Shown here piece by piece: positions 7,304 to 15,101 of a stretch of DNA of 64,000 nt (position 1 is its first letter; the number at the start of each line of letters is the position of its first letter). This DNA comes from Chitinophagaceae bacterium. GTDB lineage: Bacteria; Bacteroidota; Bacteroidia; Chitinophagales; Chitinophagaceae. Location: positions 62,001 through 126,000 of the forward strand of contig JAEUVJ010000048.1 in the NCBI GenBank assembly GCA_016787085.1, in the 5' to 3' direction. A program made the translations under genes and the position numbers. The notes under the pieces are model-generated. The model saw only the letters and a list, made by a program, of their open reading frames with translations, was not told the origin of the DNA and did no database searches.

Positions 7304-8221
7304 TTAAGATAGTGGTTCCGGTTTCGGTGCACCGCCTGCAGGTCTTGACTTATCGTTGGGCAGCGGAATAAATTCTTTATTATCGGTAGGCGGCAATATA
7401 ATGCGTCCCTGTTTCCAGTCTTCCTTTGCCTGTTCAATGCGCTCCTTGCGGGAAGAAACAAAATTCCACCAGATGAACCGGTCACCCAATGGCTCACCAC
7501 CCAATAGCATCAGCGTGGTATTTTCTTTTGCAAGGATGATCGGGTCAACGCCTTTGTTGAATACCAGCATTTGCCCTTCGTGGTAACTGGTTCCGGCTAC
7601 TTCCACACTGCCCTTGGCAATATAAAAACCACGTTCGGTATGTTCTTTGGGCAAGCCAAACCGTGCACCTTGTTGTAATACCACATGCAGGTAAAACAAA
7701 GGGGAGTTTGTTTTCACCTCATTACGCAATCCGTAAGCGTTACCGGCAATGAGCCGCATCCATACTCCTTTGTCGGTAAATACCGGAAGCTGGTCCGGGG
7801 TATAATTATTGAAAGACGGAATGGCTTCTTCGTCTTTTTCCGGAAGCGCCACCCAGGTTTGGATCATTTCCAGTTCGCCGCCTGCCAGTGCAGCCGGGTC
7901 TTCAAAGCGTTCGGAATGGGCGATGCCTTTGCCGGCTACCATCCAGTTGACCTCGCCGGGACGGATGATCTGCTCTACACCCAGGCTATCGCGATGTGTT
8001 ACCTGCCCGCCGAAAAGATAACTTACCGTAGAAAGCCCGATATGCGGGTGTGGCAGCACATCTAAGGATGAGGCGGTGGAAGGCACATCCACCACCGGCC
8101 CTGCATGGTCCATAAAGATAAAGGGCCCCACCATCCGCCGGAGACGGAATGGGAGAATCCGTTTTACGGTCATGGACTTGCTGATAGCAGCATGACGGGC
8201 TTCAATAACAATATCGAGCAT
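7304..8221 (-). CDS. Pirin family protein
   Basis: A 305-residue bicupin. The N-terminal domain shows the pirin signatures FIFMDHAGP, LPHPHIGLSTVSYLF and GKGIAHSERF, which supply the metal-binding His/Glu residues. Pirins have been linked to quercetin dioxygenase activity, redox sensing and transcriptional co-regulation; which applies here is unknown. The C-terminal cupin contains LGGEPLGDRFIWWNFVSS. The start ATG is preceded by an AT-rich gap with palindromes. Confidence 0.92.
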   Translation of the reverse strand: MLDIVIEARHAAISKSMTVKRILPFRLRRMVGPFIFMDHAGPVVDVPSTASSLDVLPHPHIGLSTVSYLFGGQVTHRDSLGVEQIIRPGEVNWMVAGKGIAHSERFEDPAALAGGELEMIQTWVALPEKDEEAIPSFNNYTPDQLPVFTDKGVWMRLIAGNAYGLRNEVKTNSPLFYLHVVLQQGARFGLPKEHTERGFYIAKGSVEVAGTSYHEGQMLVFNKGVDPIILAKENTTLMLLGGEPLGDRFIWWNFVSSRKERIEQAKEDWKQGRIILPPTDNKEFIPLPNDKSRPAGGAPKPEPLS

Positions 8222-8297
8222 GGGTGTATGAGTTATTCCTGGATGATGTTAGCGAAGGTAGAACTTCTTGCAGCTTATTTCATTTGGCATTCGATTA

Positions 8298-8337
8298 CAG
8301 CTTCTTTGAAGCTGATCCGAAGTTGTAAACTTCGGAT
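8298..8337. repeat. Two adjacent palindromes (REP-like double hairpin)
   Basis: CAGCTTC/GAAGCTG (8298-8314, 3-base loop) is followed directly by a perfect 10-bp stem ATCCGAAGTT/AACTTCGGAT (8315-8337). A further 8-bp inverted pair, CTACGGAG (8386-8393) and CTCCGTAG (8421-8428), lies nearby. The 314-base gap 8222-8535 between pirin and the ApeA-like gene holds these hairpins and no coding sequence. Doubled palindromes of this kind resemble REP elements; no RAYT transposase is present in the window. Confidence 0.65.
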
Positions 8338-8535
8338 AACAACCCTATGATTTTTATTTTTCTTACTGATTCGATGAGCAGAACACTACGGAGAACAGAG
8401 GCAATCAATAACGTTTCTTTCTCCGTAGGGGCGGCGAGTCCAGCCGCTAAATTCATAATGTTGCTAAATACTGTTGGCTGAGACATCGCCTGTGAAGGGT
8501 GGGAAGACTCGGCGGGGAAGAAAAAGAGATACTCA

Positions 8536-9906
8536 TTAATCGAGGAAAGGGTAAACTATGTGCATCTTCATGGCCTGGATAACCTGCTCCTGCGTAAAAC
8601 CCAGTTCATTCAGCACGGAACTGATCAGGATCACTTTGAGCTTTTGTACCGCATTAAATGTTTTTTTGAAATCCATCGCCCTGCTTTTCAACGAAGAATC
8701 GTAATGTGTATAATAGTTCCGTGTATTAACAATATCATTGATAAATCCCTTCTTGTCTTTCATTAGTTGTTCAGTGATCTCTACCGGTAGTCGTTCGTAT
8801 AGATCGGCCAGCCGCTTTCGCAGCTTCGTTTCATTACTGAATTGCAAATTTTCTTTTAGCCATTTTTTATGTTCTTCCGGTACGCTTGCTAAAATAGCGG
8901 CCATTCTTTTTTCATGTTCATCTTCCGGAATCATCACACCGCCGAAAATATTTCTGTGAAATGTTTCTACGGCTTGGATGGAGATTAAAAACTGAACTTC
9001 AATAGGCAGCCCTCTTTTCATCAATAGCTCGTTTAATAAATTGATTGCCGGGCCAATCTTTTCAAATAGATTAAACCATTGGTGAATGACAGTGGGAAAA
9101 ATGCTCTCAATATCAGTATAGAGGAACAGGAAGTCGGGCGGTATTTTATCCCGTTTATAGTTGGCGTTGTAAAAATTGTCACTGTAAAGGAGTTCTACCC
9201 GGAATGGGTATTTTTCGTTCAACTCATTTTTTAGAGTTGAATTGTGGAGATAAAGTGATAACAGTGGCGGCGCATCATAATGTGACAAGGAAAAGAATTT
9301 ATAAAAGGTGTAGAAACCGGCTAGTATCGTATTCAAAGGCATTAGCTCCACCGTTACGATAACAGCGAATATCTTTTGATCAATTTCAGCACGTTCAGTT
9401 TCTTTTATCCAGGTGGAGGAAGCATCAAACTCAAATCCTGCTTTCATATTGCCCGGAATAGGAAAATGCAAATCGCCCGGTATTTTGTATGTAAGATTAA
9501 CAGTAAATTCCTTTTGCCGCACATCGAGTTTGCTGAACCCATAAATACTGGCCCAGGTTCCAAGATCAGTGATTGATGCTTTCAGTTTATCGAATAAGAC
9601 ATCTTCTTTGCTCAGGAAGTGATGTCCGATAAGGGCAAACTGCACCCGGTACTTAATAATTTCAACTCCTTTAATATTGGTGGATCGGGATGTCCGGCTG
9701 CATTGCAGGAGGGTAACAGGAGTGCTATCACTGGTGATACCGAGAATGATATCAACATCCTTATTATTGAGTGTATCATCGCTGCTTTGATCGATCAGCT
9801 CAAGGCGGCAGCCGTTCTTTCGGGAATAGCTAAATACCCCGCCAACCGCCGCCGATTGTTTGTCCGGCAAAAACCATATTCCCTGGAGGCTCCTGTCTTC
9901 ATTCAT
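8536..9906 (-). CDS. apeA: ApeA-like HEPN-domain anti-phage protein
   Basis: The 456-residue protein begins with a segment (LQGIWFLPD...VGGVFSYS) that looks like the ApeA N-terminal domain. The C-terminal third is helical and contains NTRNYYTH, which fits the HEPN ribonuclease motif RNxxxH. ApeA proteins are single-gene abortive-infection defences in which the HEPN domain is thought to cleave RNA. The gene stands alone between a pirin gene and small hypothetical genes, with palindromes on its 3' side, typical of a mobile defence gene. It is somewhat shorter than the ApeA proteins I recall. The assignment is from motif recognition. Confidence 0.72.
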   Translation of the reverse strand: MNEDRSLQGIWFLPDKQSAAVGGVFSYSRKNGCRLELIDQSSDDTLNNKDVDIILGITSDSTPVTLLQCSRTSRSTNIKGVEIIKYRVQFALIGHHFLSKEDVLFDKLKASITDLGTWASIYGFSKLDVRQKEFTVNLTYKIPGDLHFPIPGNMKAGFEFDASSTWIKETERAEIDQKIFAVIVTVELMPLNTILAGFYTFYKFFSLSHYDAPPLLSLYLHNSTLKNELNEKYPFRVELLYSDNFYNANYKRDKIPPDFLFLYTDIESIFPTVIHQWFNLFEKIGPAINLLNELLMKRGLPIEVQFLISIQAVETFHRNIFGGVMIPEDEHEKRMAAILASVPEEHKKWLKENLQFSNETKLRKRLADLYERLPVEITEQLMKDKKGFINDIVNTRNYYTHYDSSLKSRAMDFKKTFNAVQKLKVILISSVLNELGFTQEQVIQAMKMHIVYPFLD

Positions 9907-10060
9907 AGTTTATGAGGTTGATAGGGTAATGATCGAAAAGCAATCCCACAGCCCTGGTTCGGTACTCATGAACCAATTTCAGTTTATACAAGTTCCGGCA
10001 TCAAGTGTCACTATTGTCAGTATAGCAAAAGAATAATGAACAATAATGCTCAATGTTTCC

Positions 10061-10333
10061 TCAAACTTTTTTATGTAGGCCTTCATCCCCGTCTTTTTTG
10101 GGATAGAAACGGACCAATTTAATAACCCTTGCCTTTTCCCTGAACAAAGGAGGAACCACCAGCAAGGCCTGCTCATGGCTGTCCGCCTCAATAATCGCAT
10201 AGGCATTGTGGTCGTTGTCTTTGCAACCCCATTCAAAATGGGTAATGTACCCGGCATGAAACTCGGCAAAATATTTTACAGCCTGCCGACAGTCTTCGGC
10301 TGTGTGCCCTGAAATGATCATGTAACGATCCAT
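10061..10333 (-). CDS. Small protein with likely dimeric alpha-beta barrel fold
   Basis: 90 residues. The N-terminus MDRYMIISGHTAEDC, the central THFEWGCKDNDHNAYAIIEAD and the following EQALLVVPPLFREKARVIKL suggest a ferredoxin-like alpha/beta fold of the kind seen in YCII/DUF3303-like proteins. Function is unknown. Its start is preceded by an array of heptads. The 154 bases between it and the ApeA-like gene hold no clear feature. Confidence 0.6.
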   Translation of the reverse strand: MDRYMIISGHTAEDCRQAVKYFAEFHAGYITHFEWGCKDNDHNAYAIIEADSHEQALLVVPPLFREKARVIKLVRFYPKKDGDEGLHKKV

Positions 10334-10336
10334 GAG

Positions 10337-10371
10337 GTAGAGTTATGAATTATGAGTTATAAGTTATAAGT
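10337..10371. repeat. Heptad repeat (TAT[GA]A[GA]T type, 5 units)
   Basis: GTAGAGT, TATGAAT, TATGAGT, TATAAGT and TATAAGT follow one another without gap, just upstream of the 90-residue gene (on its 5' side). Two units are identical and the phase is perfect. Confidence 0.75.
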
Positions 10372-10428
10372 TTTGCGACCCTGCCTGCCCCGACGCATGT
10401 CGTGGGAGCCTGACGAAGGGCACCATCC

Positions 10429-10463
10429 CCACTTACCACTAGCCACTCACCATTCACCACTCA
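10429..10463. repeat. Heptad repeat (CCACTCA type, 5 units)
   Basis: CCACTTA, CCACTAG, CCACTCA, CCATTCA and CCACTCA run up to ten bases before the stop codon of the response-regulator/flavoprotein gene. A hairpin (CCCGAC...GTCGTGGG, around 10388-10406) separates this array from the one at 10337. Confidence 0.7.
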
Positions 10464-10472
10464 CGCCTCTCC

Positions 10473-12134
10473 CTACACCTCCGCCAAATACTTTCTTACA
10501 AATCGTATCGCCATGGAACCTTCGCCGACCGCAGCGGAAATACCCGTCATAGCGCCAAACCGCACATCGCCGGTAGCAAAAATACCGGGTACACTGGTCT
10601 CCGGCATAAAAGGTTCCCGTTCTTCTTTCCAGAAACTATGAAAGTTTTTTTGTTTTACCAGGTCGCTGCCCGTGATGATAAAACCATTCTCATTCTTCAG
10701 CACCATATCATTCAGCCAGGCCGTGCCGGGTTTCATACCTATATACACAAATACCGCTTTGGCGGGTACGGTTTTTTCTTCATTCGTGTTCCTGTTCTTC
10801 AAGGTAATACATTCCAGCACGGCATCACCGGAGCAACCAATAATATCCGTACCGGTAATGATATGGATATTGGGAGTGGCACTTATATTTTCTACCAGGT
10901 AATTAGCGGCTGTTTGCGAAAGTGCATCACGCCGTATCACGATATTCACCTCTTTGGCAAATTTGCTGATATACAAGGCGGCCTGGCAGGCGGAATTACC
11001 ACCACCGGCAATATAAACCGATTCGTTGTGGCAGGCATGCGCTTCTACGGAGGCAGCGCCATAATACACCCCGGCGCCGGCAAATTTTTCCATTCCCGGT
11101 ATATCCAGTTTCCGATACGCTACCCCGGTGGCGATCACGATGGTCTTGCTGTGCACCTTTGTTCCATCCATCATCTCGGTGATCTTGTATCCGTCTTTCA
11201 CCGTAATATCCTTTACTTCCTGCGGCGTTAATATTTCAGTACCAAAACGAAGTGTTTGCGTAATGGCCCTGCGGCTCAGTTCAGCTCCTGAAAGACCCGT
11301 GGGAAAACCTAGATAATTTTCAATGCGGGCACTGCTGCTGGCCTGCCCGCCCGGGTTGCTTCTTTCAATCAACAATGTTTTCAATCCTTCGCAGGAGCCA
11401 TATACGGAAGCGGCCAGGCCTGCCGGTCCGGCCCCAATAATGAGTACGTCGTATATCTCTTTGCTGGCCGTTTGCTGCAGCCCGATACCGGTGGCCAATG
11501 CAGGTAGGGAAGGGTCGGTGATAAATGAACCATCCTTCAGGATAACAAGGGGCAGGTCAGCATGGGTCACTTTGGCGCTGGTCAAATATTTCTCTGCACC
11601 TTTATTATTTTCAATGTCCATCCATATATAAGGGATCAAATTCCCGGAAAGAAATTGTTTGAGGTAATGTGATTTGGGCGACCATTGAAAACCGATGATG
11701 CGGATCCCTTCGTGATCGGGCCGGTACAATGCCTGCCATTCTTCCAGCAGGTCATTGACCACGGGATATAATTTTTCTTCCGGCGGGCTCCATGGTTTGA
11801 GTAAATAGTGATCCAGCTTTATCGTGTTGATGGCCCTGATGGCGGCTTCAATATCGGAGTAAGCGGTCAGCAAAATGGATTTTGCATCCGGGTAAATATC
11901 TTTTGCTTTTCCCAGGAAGCTGATGCCTTCCATTTCCGGCATGCGCTGATCGGAAATAAATAAGGCCACCGTTTCATTCTTCAATTTTAATTCTTTCACC
12001 AGTTCCAGCGCTTCATTAGCGGAGTCGGCCGCAGTCACCCGGTAGCTGCTCCTGTATTGGTTGCGTATATCCCGGTGAATAGCATTCAGCACCTGCTGGT
12101 CGTCATCAACTAGTATGATAAAGGGAAGTTTCAT
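10473..12134 (-). CDS. Response regulator fused to thioredoxin-reductase-like flavoprotein
   Basis: 553 residues in three parts. A CheY-like receiver (about 1-130) has acidic DDD near the start, phospho-acceptor Asp in FISDQRMP and LLKPW. A thioredoxin/glutaredoxin-like segment (about 140-225; GFQWSPKSH) follows. The rest is a pyridine-nucleotide disulfide-oxidoreductase-type flavoprotein with FAD motif IIGAGPAGLAA, NADPH motif IAGGGNSA and C-terminal ATGDVR. The redox CxxC of true thioredoxin reductases is absent: the site reads GVYYGAAS. It is therefore unlikely to reduce thioredoxin in the usual way. The partner kinase ends three bases upstream, so they form an operon. Confidence 0.9.
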   Translation of the reverse strand: MKLPFIILVDDDQQVLNAIHRDIRNQYRSSYRVTAADSANEALELVKELKLKNETVALFISDQRMPEMEGISFLGKAKDIYPDAKSILLTAYSDIEAAIRAINTIKLDHYLLKPWSPPEEKLYPVVNDLLEEWQALYRPDHEGIRIIGFQWSPKSHYLKQFLSGNLIPYIWMDIENNKGAEKYLTSAKVTHADLPLVILKDGSFITDPSLPALATGIGLQQTASKEIYDVLIIGAGPAGLAASVYGSCEGLKTLLIERSNPGGQASSSARIENYLGFPTGLSGAELSRRAITQTLRFGTEILTPQEVKDITVKDGYKITEMMDGTKVHSKTIVIATGVAYRKLDIPGMEKFAGAGVYYGAASVEAHACHNESVYIAGGGNSACQAALYISKFAKEVNIVIRRDALSQTAANYLVENISATPNIHIITGTDIIGCSGDAVLECITLKNRNTNEEKTVPAKAVFVYIGMKPGTAWLNDMVLKNENGFIITGSDLVKQKNFHSFWKEEREPFMPETSVPGIFATGDVRFGAMTGISAAVGEGSMAIRFVRKYLAEV

Positions 12135-12137
12135 TCG

Positions 12138-13553
12138 TTACGCCTTTTTTAGCACCGGGATGCAAATGGAAAATTCTGTCTGCCCCGGTCTGGAATTTAC
12201 TTTTATATCACCGTTATGATGTTTGATCACCCGGCTGACAAGATCCAGCCCGATGCCGGTGCCCTCTCCCTGCTTTTTCGTAGTAAAGAACGGATCAAAT
12301 ATCCGCGAAATGATCTCCGTAGGAATACCGGTCCCGTTATCTATTATCCTCACTTTTACATTCTTGCTGTCGCAGGTCGTTTCAATGGTCAGTTCACCGT
12401 CTTTGGGAAGGGCATAGATCGCATTGTCAATGATATTCGTCCACACCTGGTTCAGTTCGCCGACATAAGCCGGGGTGGCAGGAAGATTTTCACAGAATAC
12501 TTTTTTGACGGTAATATTTTTTTCACGCAGCTTATATCCCAATAACGTTAATGTATTTTCAATATCGTTGTGAATATCGGTAGGCTGCAGGTCATTTGTC
12601 TGGTCCATGTGCACATGGCTCTTGATGGCGCCTACGAGATGGGATATTCTGGATGAGGCTTCATCCAGGTCTTTAATGACCCGCCGGGAGCTTAACAGGT
12701 TTTCGATCCATGGCAGCACATCGGTAAATGCTTCCTTGCCTGCATCATTGCGGATTGCTTCGAGGTCTTCTCCCGAAAACCCGGCTTCCACAAATGTTTC
12801 TCCTGCTGCATGATTGTCCCCGAGCCCGTTTGTTTCCAGCCAGTCGTTCATTTCATCTTCTTTTTGTATCCGCTGAAGAGGGCTGAGCTTTTTTTTACCG
12901 GCATATTCCTTTTCTTTTTGTTCCACCATCTGGCGGATGCGTTGCAGGGACTCTGCGCTGACAGGCTGCCGCAAAAGGTTTTCCGTAAGCCCGTAGTTTT
13001 CTTTTAATCGTTTGTTCAGTTCGGAAGATATCCGGTTGATGGCGGCAGCCGGGTTATTCAGTTCATGCGCAATACCGGCAGCGAGTTTTCCCAATGCACT
13101 TACTTTTTCATGCTGCAGTTGTGTAGTGGCAAATGACCGGGCCCTTTCCGTCATATAACAGATGAGCCGCTGGATAAAAGCCGGGTTGAGCCGTTCCAGT
13201 TCCGGGAAATGATCTTTATGCATCCGGAAGCCACGCAACTTGCCAACGGCAAAGGAAGTACCCGGGGAGGTTTTCATTCTTGAATAGGGTAGCAGACCGG
13301 TGACGCCGCCGGTAGCGGTATCATTACCAAAATCAAAAAAATGTACCAGCGTGCCGCCTTTATCCATATAGAAGGAAACAAGGCCTTCGATGATAAACAT
13401 CATAAAATCGGGAACTTCACCCGTTCTCATGACGACCCCGCCATCCTCATATTCCACATATACAGAATGGTCGAGGATCCATTGCAGGTGCTCACCCGGC
13501 AGATCGCTGAGTGCTATCACTTTTTTTAGTTCGTCAATTGGTGCAGGAGGCAT
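12138..13553 (-). CDS. Histidine kinase with N-terminal cyclic-nucleotide-binding domain
   Basis: The 471-residue protein lacks clear transmembrane segments. Residues about 15-130 form a cNMP-binding (CAP-type) domain. The H-box AAGIAHELNNPAAAINR follows at about residue 165, with a long helical insert, and then the ATPase domain with N box (NIIDNAIYAL), DNGTGIP and GEGTGIGL. It should autophosphorylate on the His and pass phosphate to the receiver of the flavoprotein fusion encoded next. The cNMP domain suggests control by a cyclic nucleotide; a class III cyclase is encoded at 2.9 kb, but no direct link is shown. Confidence 0.92.
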   Translation of the reverse strand: MPPAPIDELKKVIALSDLPGEHLQWILDHSVYVEYEDGGVVMRTGEVPDFMMFIIEGLVSFYMDKGGTLVHFFDFGNDTATGGVTGLLPYSRMKTSPGTSFAVGKLRGFRMHKDHFPELERLNPAFIQRLICYMTERARSFATTQLQHEKVSALGKLAAGIAHELNNPAAAINRISSELNKRLKENYGLTENLLRQPVSAESLQRIRQMVEQKEKEYAGKKKLSPLQRIQKEDEMNDWLETNGLGDNHAAGETFVEAGFSGEDLEAIRNDAGKEAFTDVLPWIENLLSSRRVIKDLDEASSRISHLVGAIKSHVHMDQTNDLQPTDIHNDIENTLTLLGYKLREKNITVKKVFCENLPATPAYVGELNQVWTNIIDNAIYALPKDGELTIETTCDSKNVKVRIIDNGTGIPTEIISRIFDPFFTTKKQGEGTGIGLDLVSRVIKHHNGDIKVNSRPGQTEFSICIPVLKKA

Positions 13554-13645
13554 GTACGCTAAAATTACATTTTTTGTGCTGATCGCCGTCCTGTCTTTAT
13601 TAAGGATAATGTGGCATTTTGGTTTTTCCCGCTATTGAATCGAAA

Positions 13646-13700
13646 AGGCCCGAAGAGACGAAGGCCAATGCTGTGTGGATCACTTCGTGCCTTCGGGCCT
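13646..13700. repeat. Inverted repeat (AGGCCCGAAG / CTTCGGGCCT)
   Basis: Perfect 10-bp arms at 13646-13655 and 13691-13700 are embedded in a larger imperfect palindrome of CGAAG/CTTCG-rich sequence. It sits between two minus-strand genes (13553 and 13760) and may act as a transcript end or RNA-stabilising hairpin. It resembles the element at 5483-5590 in layout, not in sequence. Confidence 0.6.
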
Positions 13701-13759
13701 CTATGTCTTCGTGTTTCATCTTTATTTTGAACGGAGGCACTGCTTATAACGGCGAAAAT

Positions 13760-14389
13760 CTAATTGCTCTTATTTACAGTAATAACTGATTGATCGGGAC
13801 AGATCTGCGAAACAAGCAGGCGGTCAATCAGGCCGGGGACAAAAACGGAAACAAAAAAGGATTTCTCGTCACCGCTATAGCTGGCCGTACTGGTATTGTC
13901 TTTTAGTTCATAACAGGCAATTGGAATGGTTTTCATTACATCGCTGCTTTTATAAAGACAGATCTTTATCTTCTCTTTGGTGTTGTTTTTAAACACGGTA
14001 TTCTCCCGGGCCGACAGTCTTACGGCGGAAAATTTTTTTTCGGTACCCGACATCCTCAGGTTGCCGCTTACGTTTTTCTTTGTCTCCAGGTGTTTGTCAA
14101 GAAACTGGGGTTTAAATATTTTTACATTGTACACGCCGGTTTTGTAGCTGTGCGATTTTCCGGGCTTAATATTAAATGAGGTTAGCCCGATTTTCATTGT
14201 GTTATCATTGTCCTTGTAAAGTATCACTTTCACTTCGAGATTGCTGTTATTGGTAAATGTGATTTTGGCAGGAGCAACATTCTGCACACCCAATGTATAA
14301 TATGATCCCTCCTGCGCATGCAGGCTACCCGGGTGACTGATATTTAAAACTGCAAGCAGCAGTATTCCATAATAGCTCATTTTTTTCAT
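13760..14389 (-). CDS. Secreted protein of unknown function
   Basis: 209 residues with a signal peptide (hydrophobic core LLLAVLNI, cleavage near HAQ). The mature part is beta-rich, with two similar halves containing FTNNSNLEVKVILYKDND and FKNNTKEKIKICLYKSSD, which suggests an internal duplication of a beta-sandwich unit. I do not recognise a family. It is followed on the same strand side by another small envelope protein whose mature part also shows a ...FSLTVKNT/GEYSVAAGESI pattern, so the two may be related. Confidence 0.65.
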   Translation of the reverse strand: MKKMSYYGILLLAVLNISHPGSLHAQEGSYYTLGVQNVAPAKITFTNNSNLEVKVILYKDNDNTMKIGLTSFNIKPGKSHSYKTGVYNVKIFKPQFLDKHLETKKNVSGNLRMSGTEKKFSAVRLSARENTVFKNNTKEKIKICLYKSSDVMKTIPIACYELKDNTSTASYSGDEKSFFVSVFVPGLIDRLLVSQICPDQSVITVNKSN

Positions 14390-14538
14390 GACATATATAT
14401 TTAAGGGTTAAAAAATAATAGTGATAATTAAAATCATTTAAGATGCCAGTGAATTTCCCGGAACTGTGAACCGCAGTCAGTTCAACGCATATGATTTTCC
14501 CATCTACGCTGCGAAACGGCCAGGCCCGGGAAATAGTA

Positions 14539-14916
14539 TTAATATACCAGCGTTGCTGCTGCGCAGCTCGGGTGTTCAATTGTCTTATCCGGTTTAGCTG
14601 TAACCGATATTGAACAGCGGTTGCCATTGCAGGTAGTGACAACACTTCTTGCTTTTATTACATGAGAACCGGCGCTAAGGTCAATGGTGATGGACTCTCC
14701 TGCAGCTACCGAATATTCTCCGGGTCCATTTATGGAAGTAAAATCCCTGTCCACATTGAACTGGATGCCACCGGACAGCAGGGTGTTTTTTACCGTGAGA
14801 CTAAATGTACTATTGGTCTCACATTTTTTAGGTTTGGAGCAGGCCTGTATCAATACCATGATTAATAATGACGCGGCAACTACCGGGAACAGGCGGGTTA
14901 ATTGATGCTGTTTCAT
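14539..14916 (-). CDS. Small lipoprotein of unknown function
   Basis: The ATG at 14916 gives a 125-residue protein with a lipoprotein signal (basic start, hydrophobic VVAASLLIMVL, lipobox IQAC). The mature part is short, contains five further Cys and a GEYSVAAGESITIDLSAG stretch, and resembles small beta-sandwich proteins. An upstream in-frame start at 15006 would hide the signal peptide and is rejected. It lies 149 bases upstream of the 209-residue secreted protein on the same strand; the gap is empty. Confidence 0.65.
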   Translation of the reverse strand: MKQHQLTRLFPVVAASLLIMVLIQACSKPKKCETNSTFSLTVKNTLLSGGIQFNVDRDFTSINGPGEYSVAAGESITIDLSAGSHVIKARSVVTTCNGNRCSISVTAKPDKTIEHPSCAAATLVY

Positions 14917-15101
14917 GATGAGTGTTTTTAATTTTTTAATGATTTTTTTTACCTGTAATGAATTGTAACGGCAAGATGGCGCCAAAAGGAGGGGAGGTGA
15001 TAGCAACTATGTTGTAGAGAGTTATACTTATGTTGCAGCGGATATAAGTCAGTGAAAACCTATAGCTTAAATGAGGGAATTAAATGAGATCAGCGCCGGG
15101 A

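Noticed and set aside
10473..12134. Genuine thioredoxin reductase (trxB)
   Set aside because: The redox CxxC is replaced by non-Cys residues and a receiver domain is fused.
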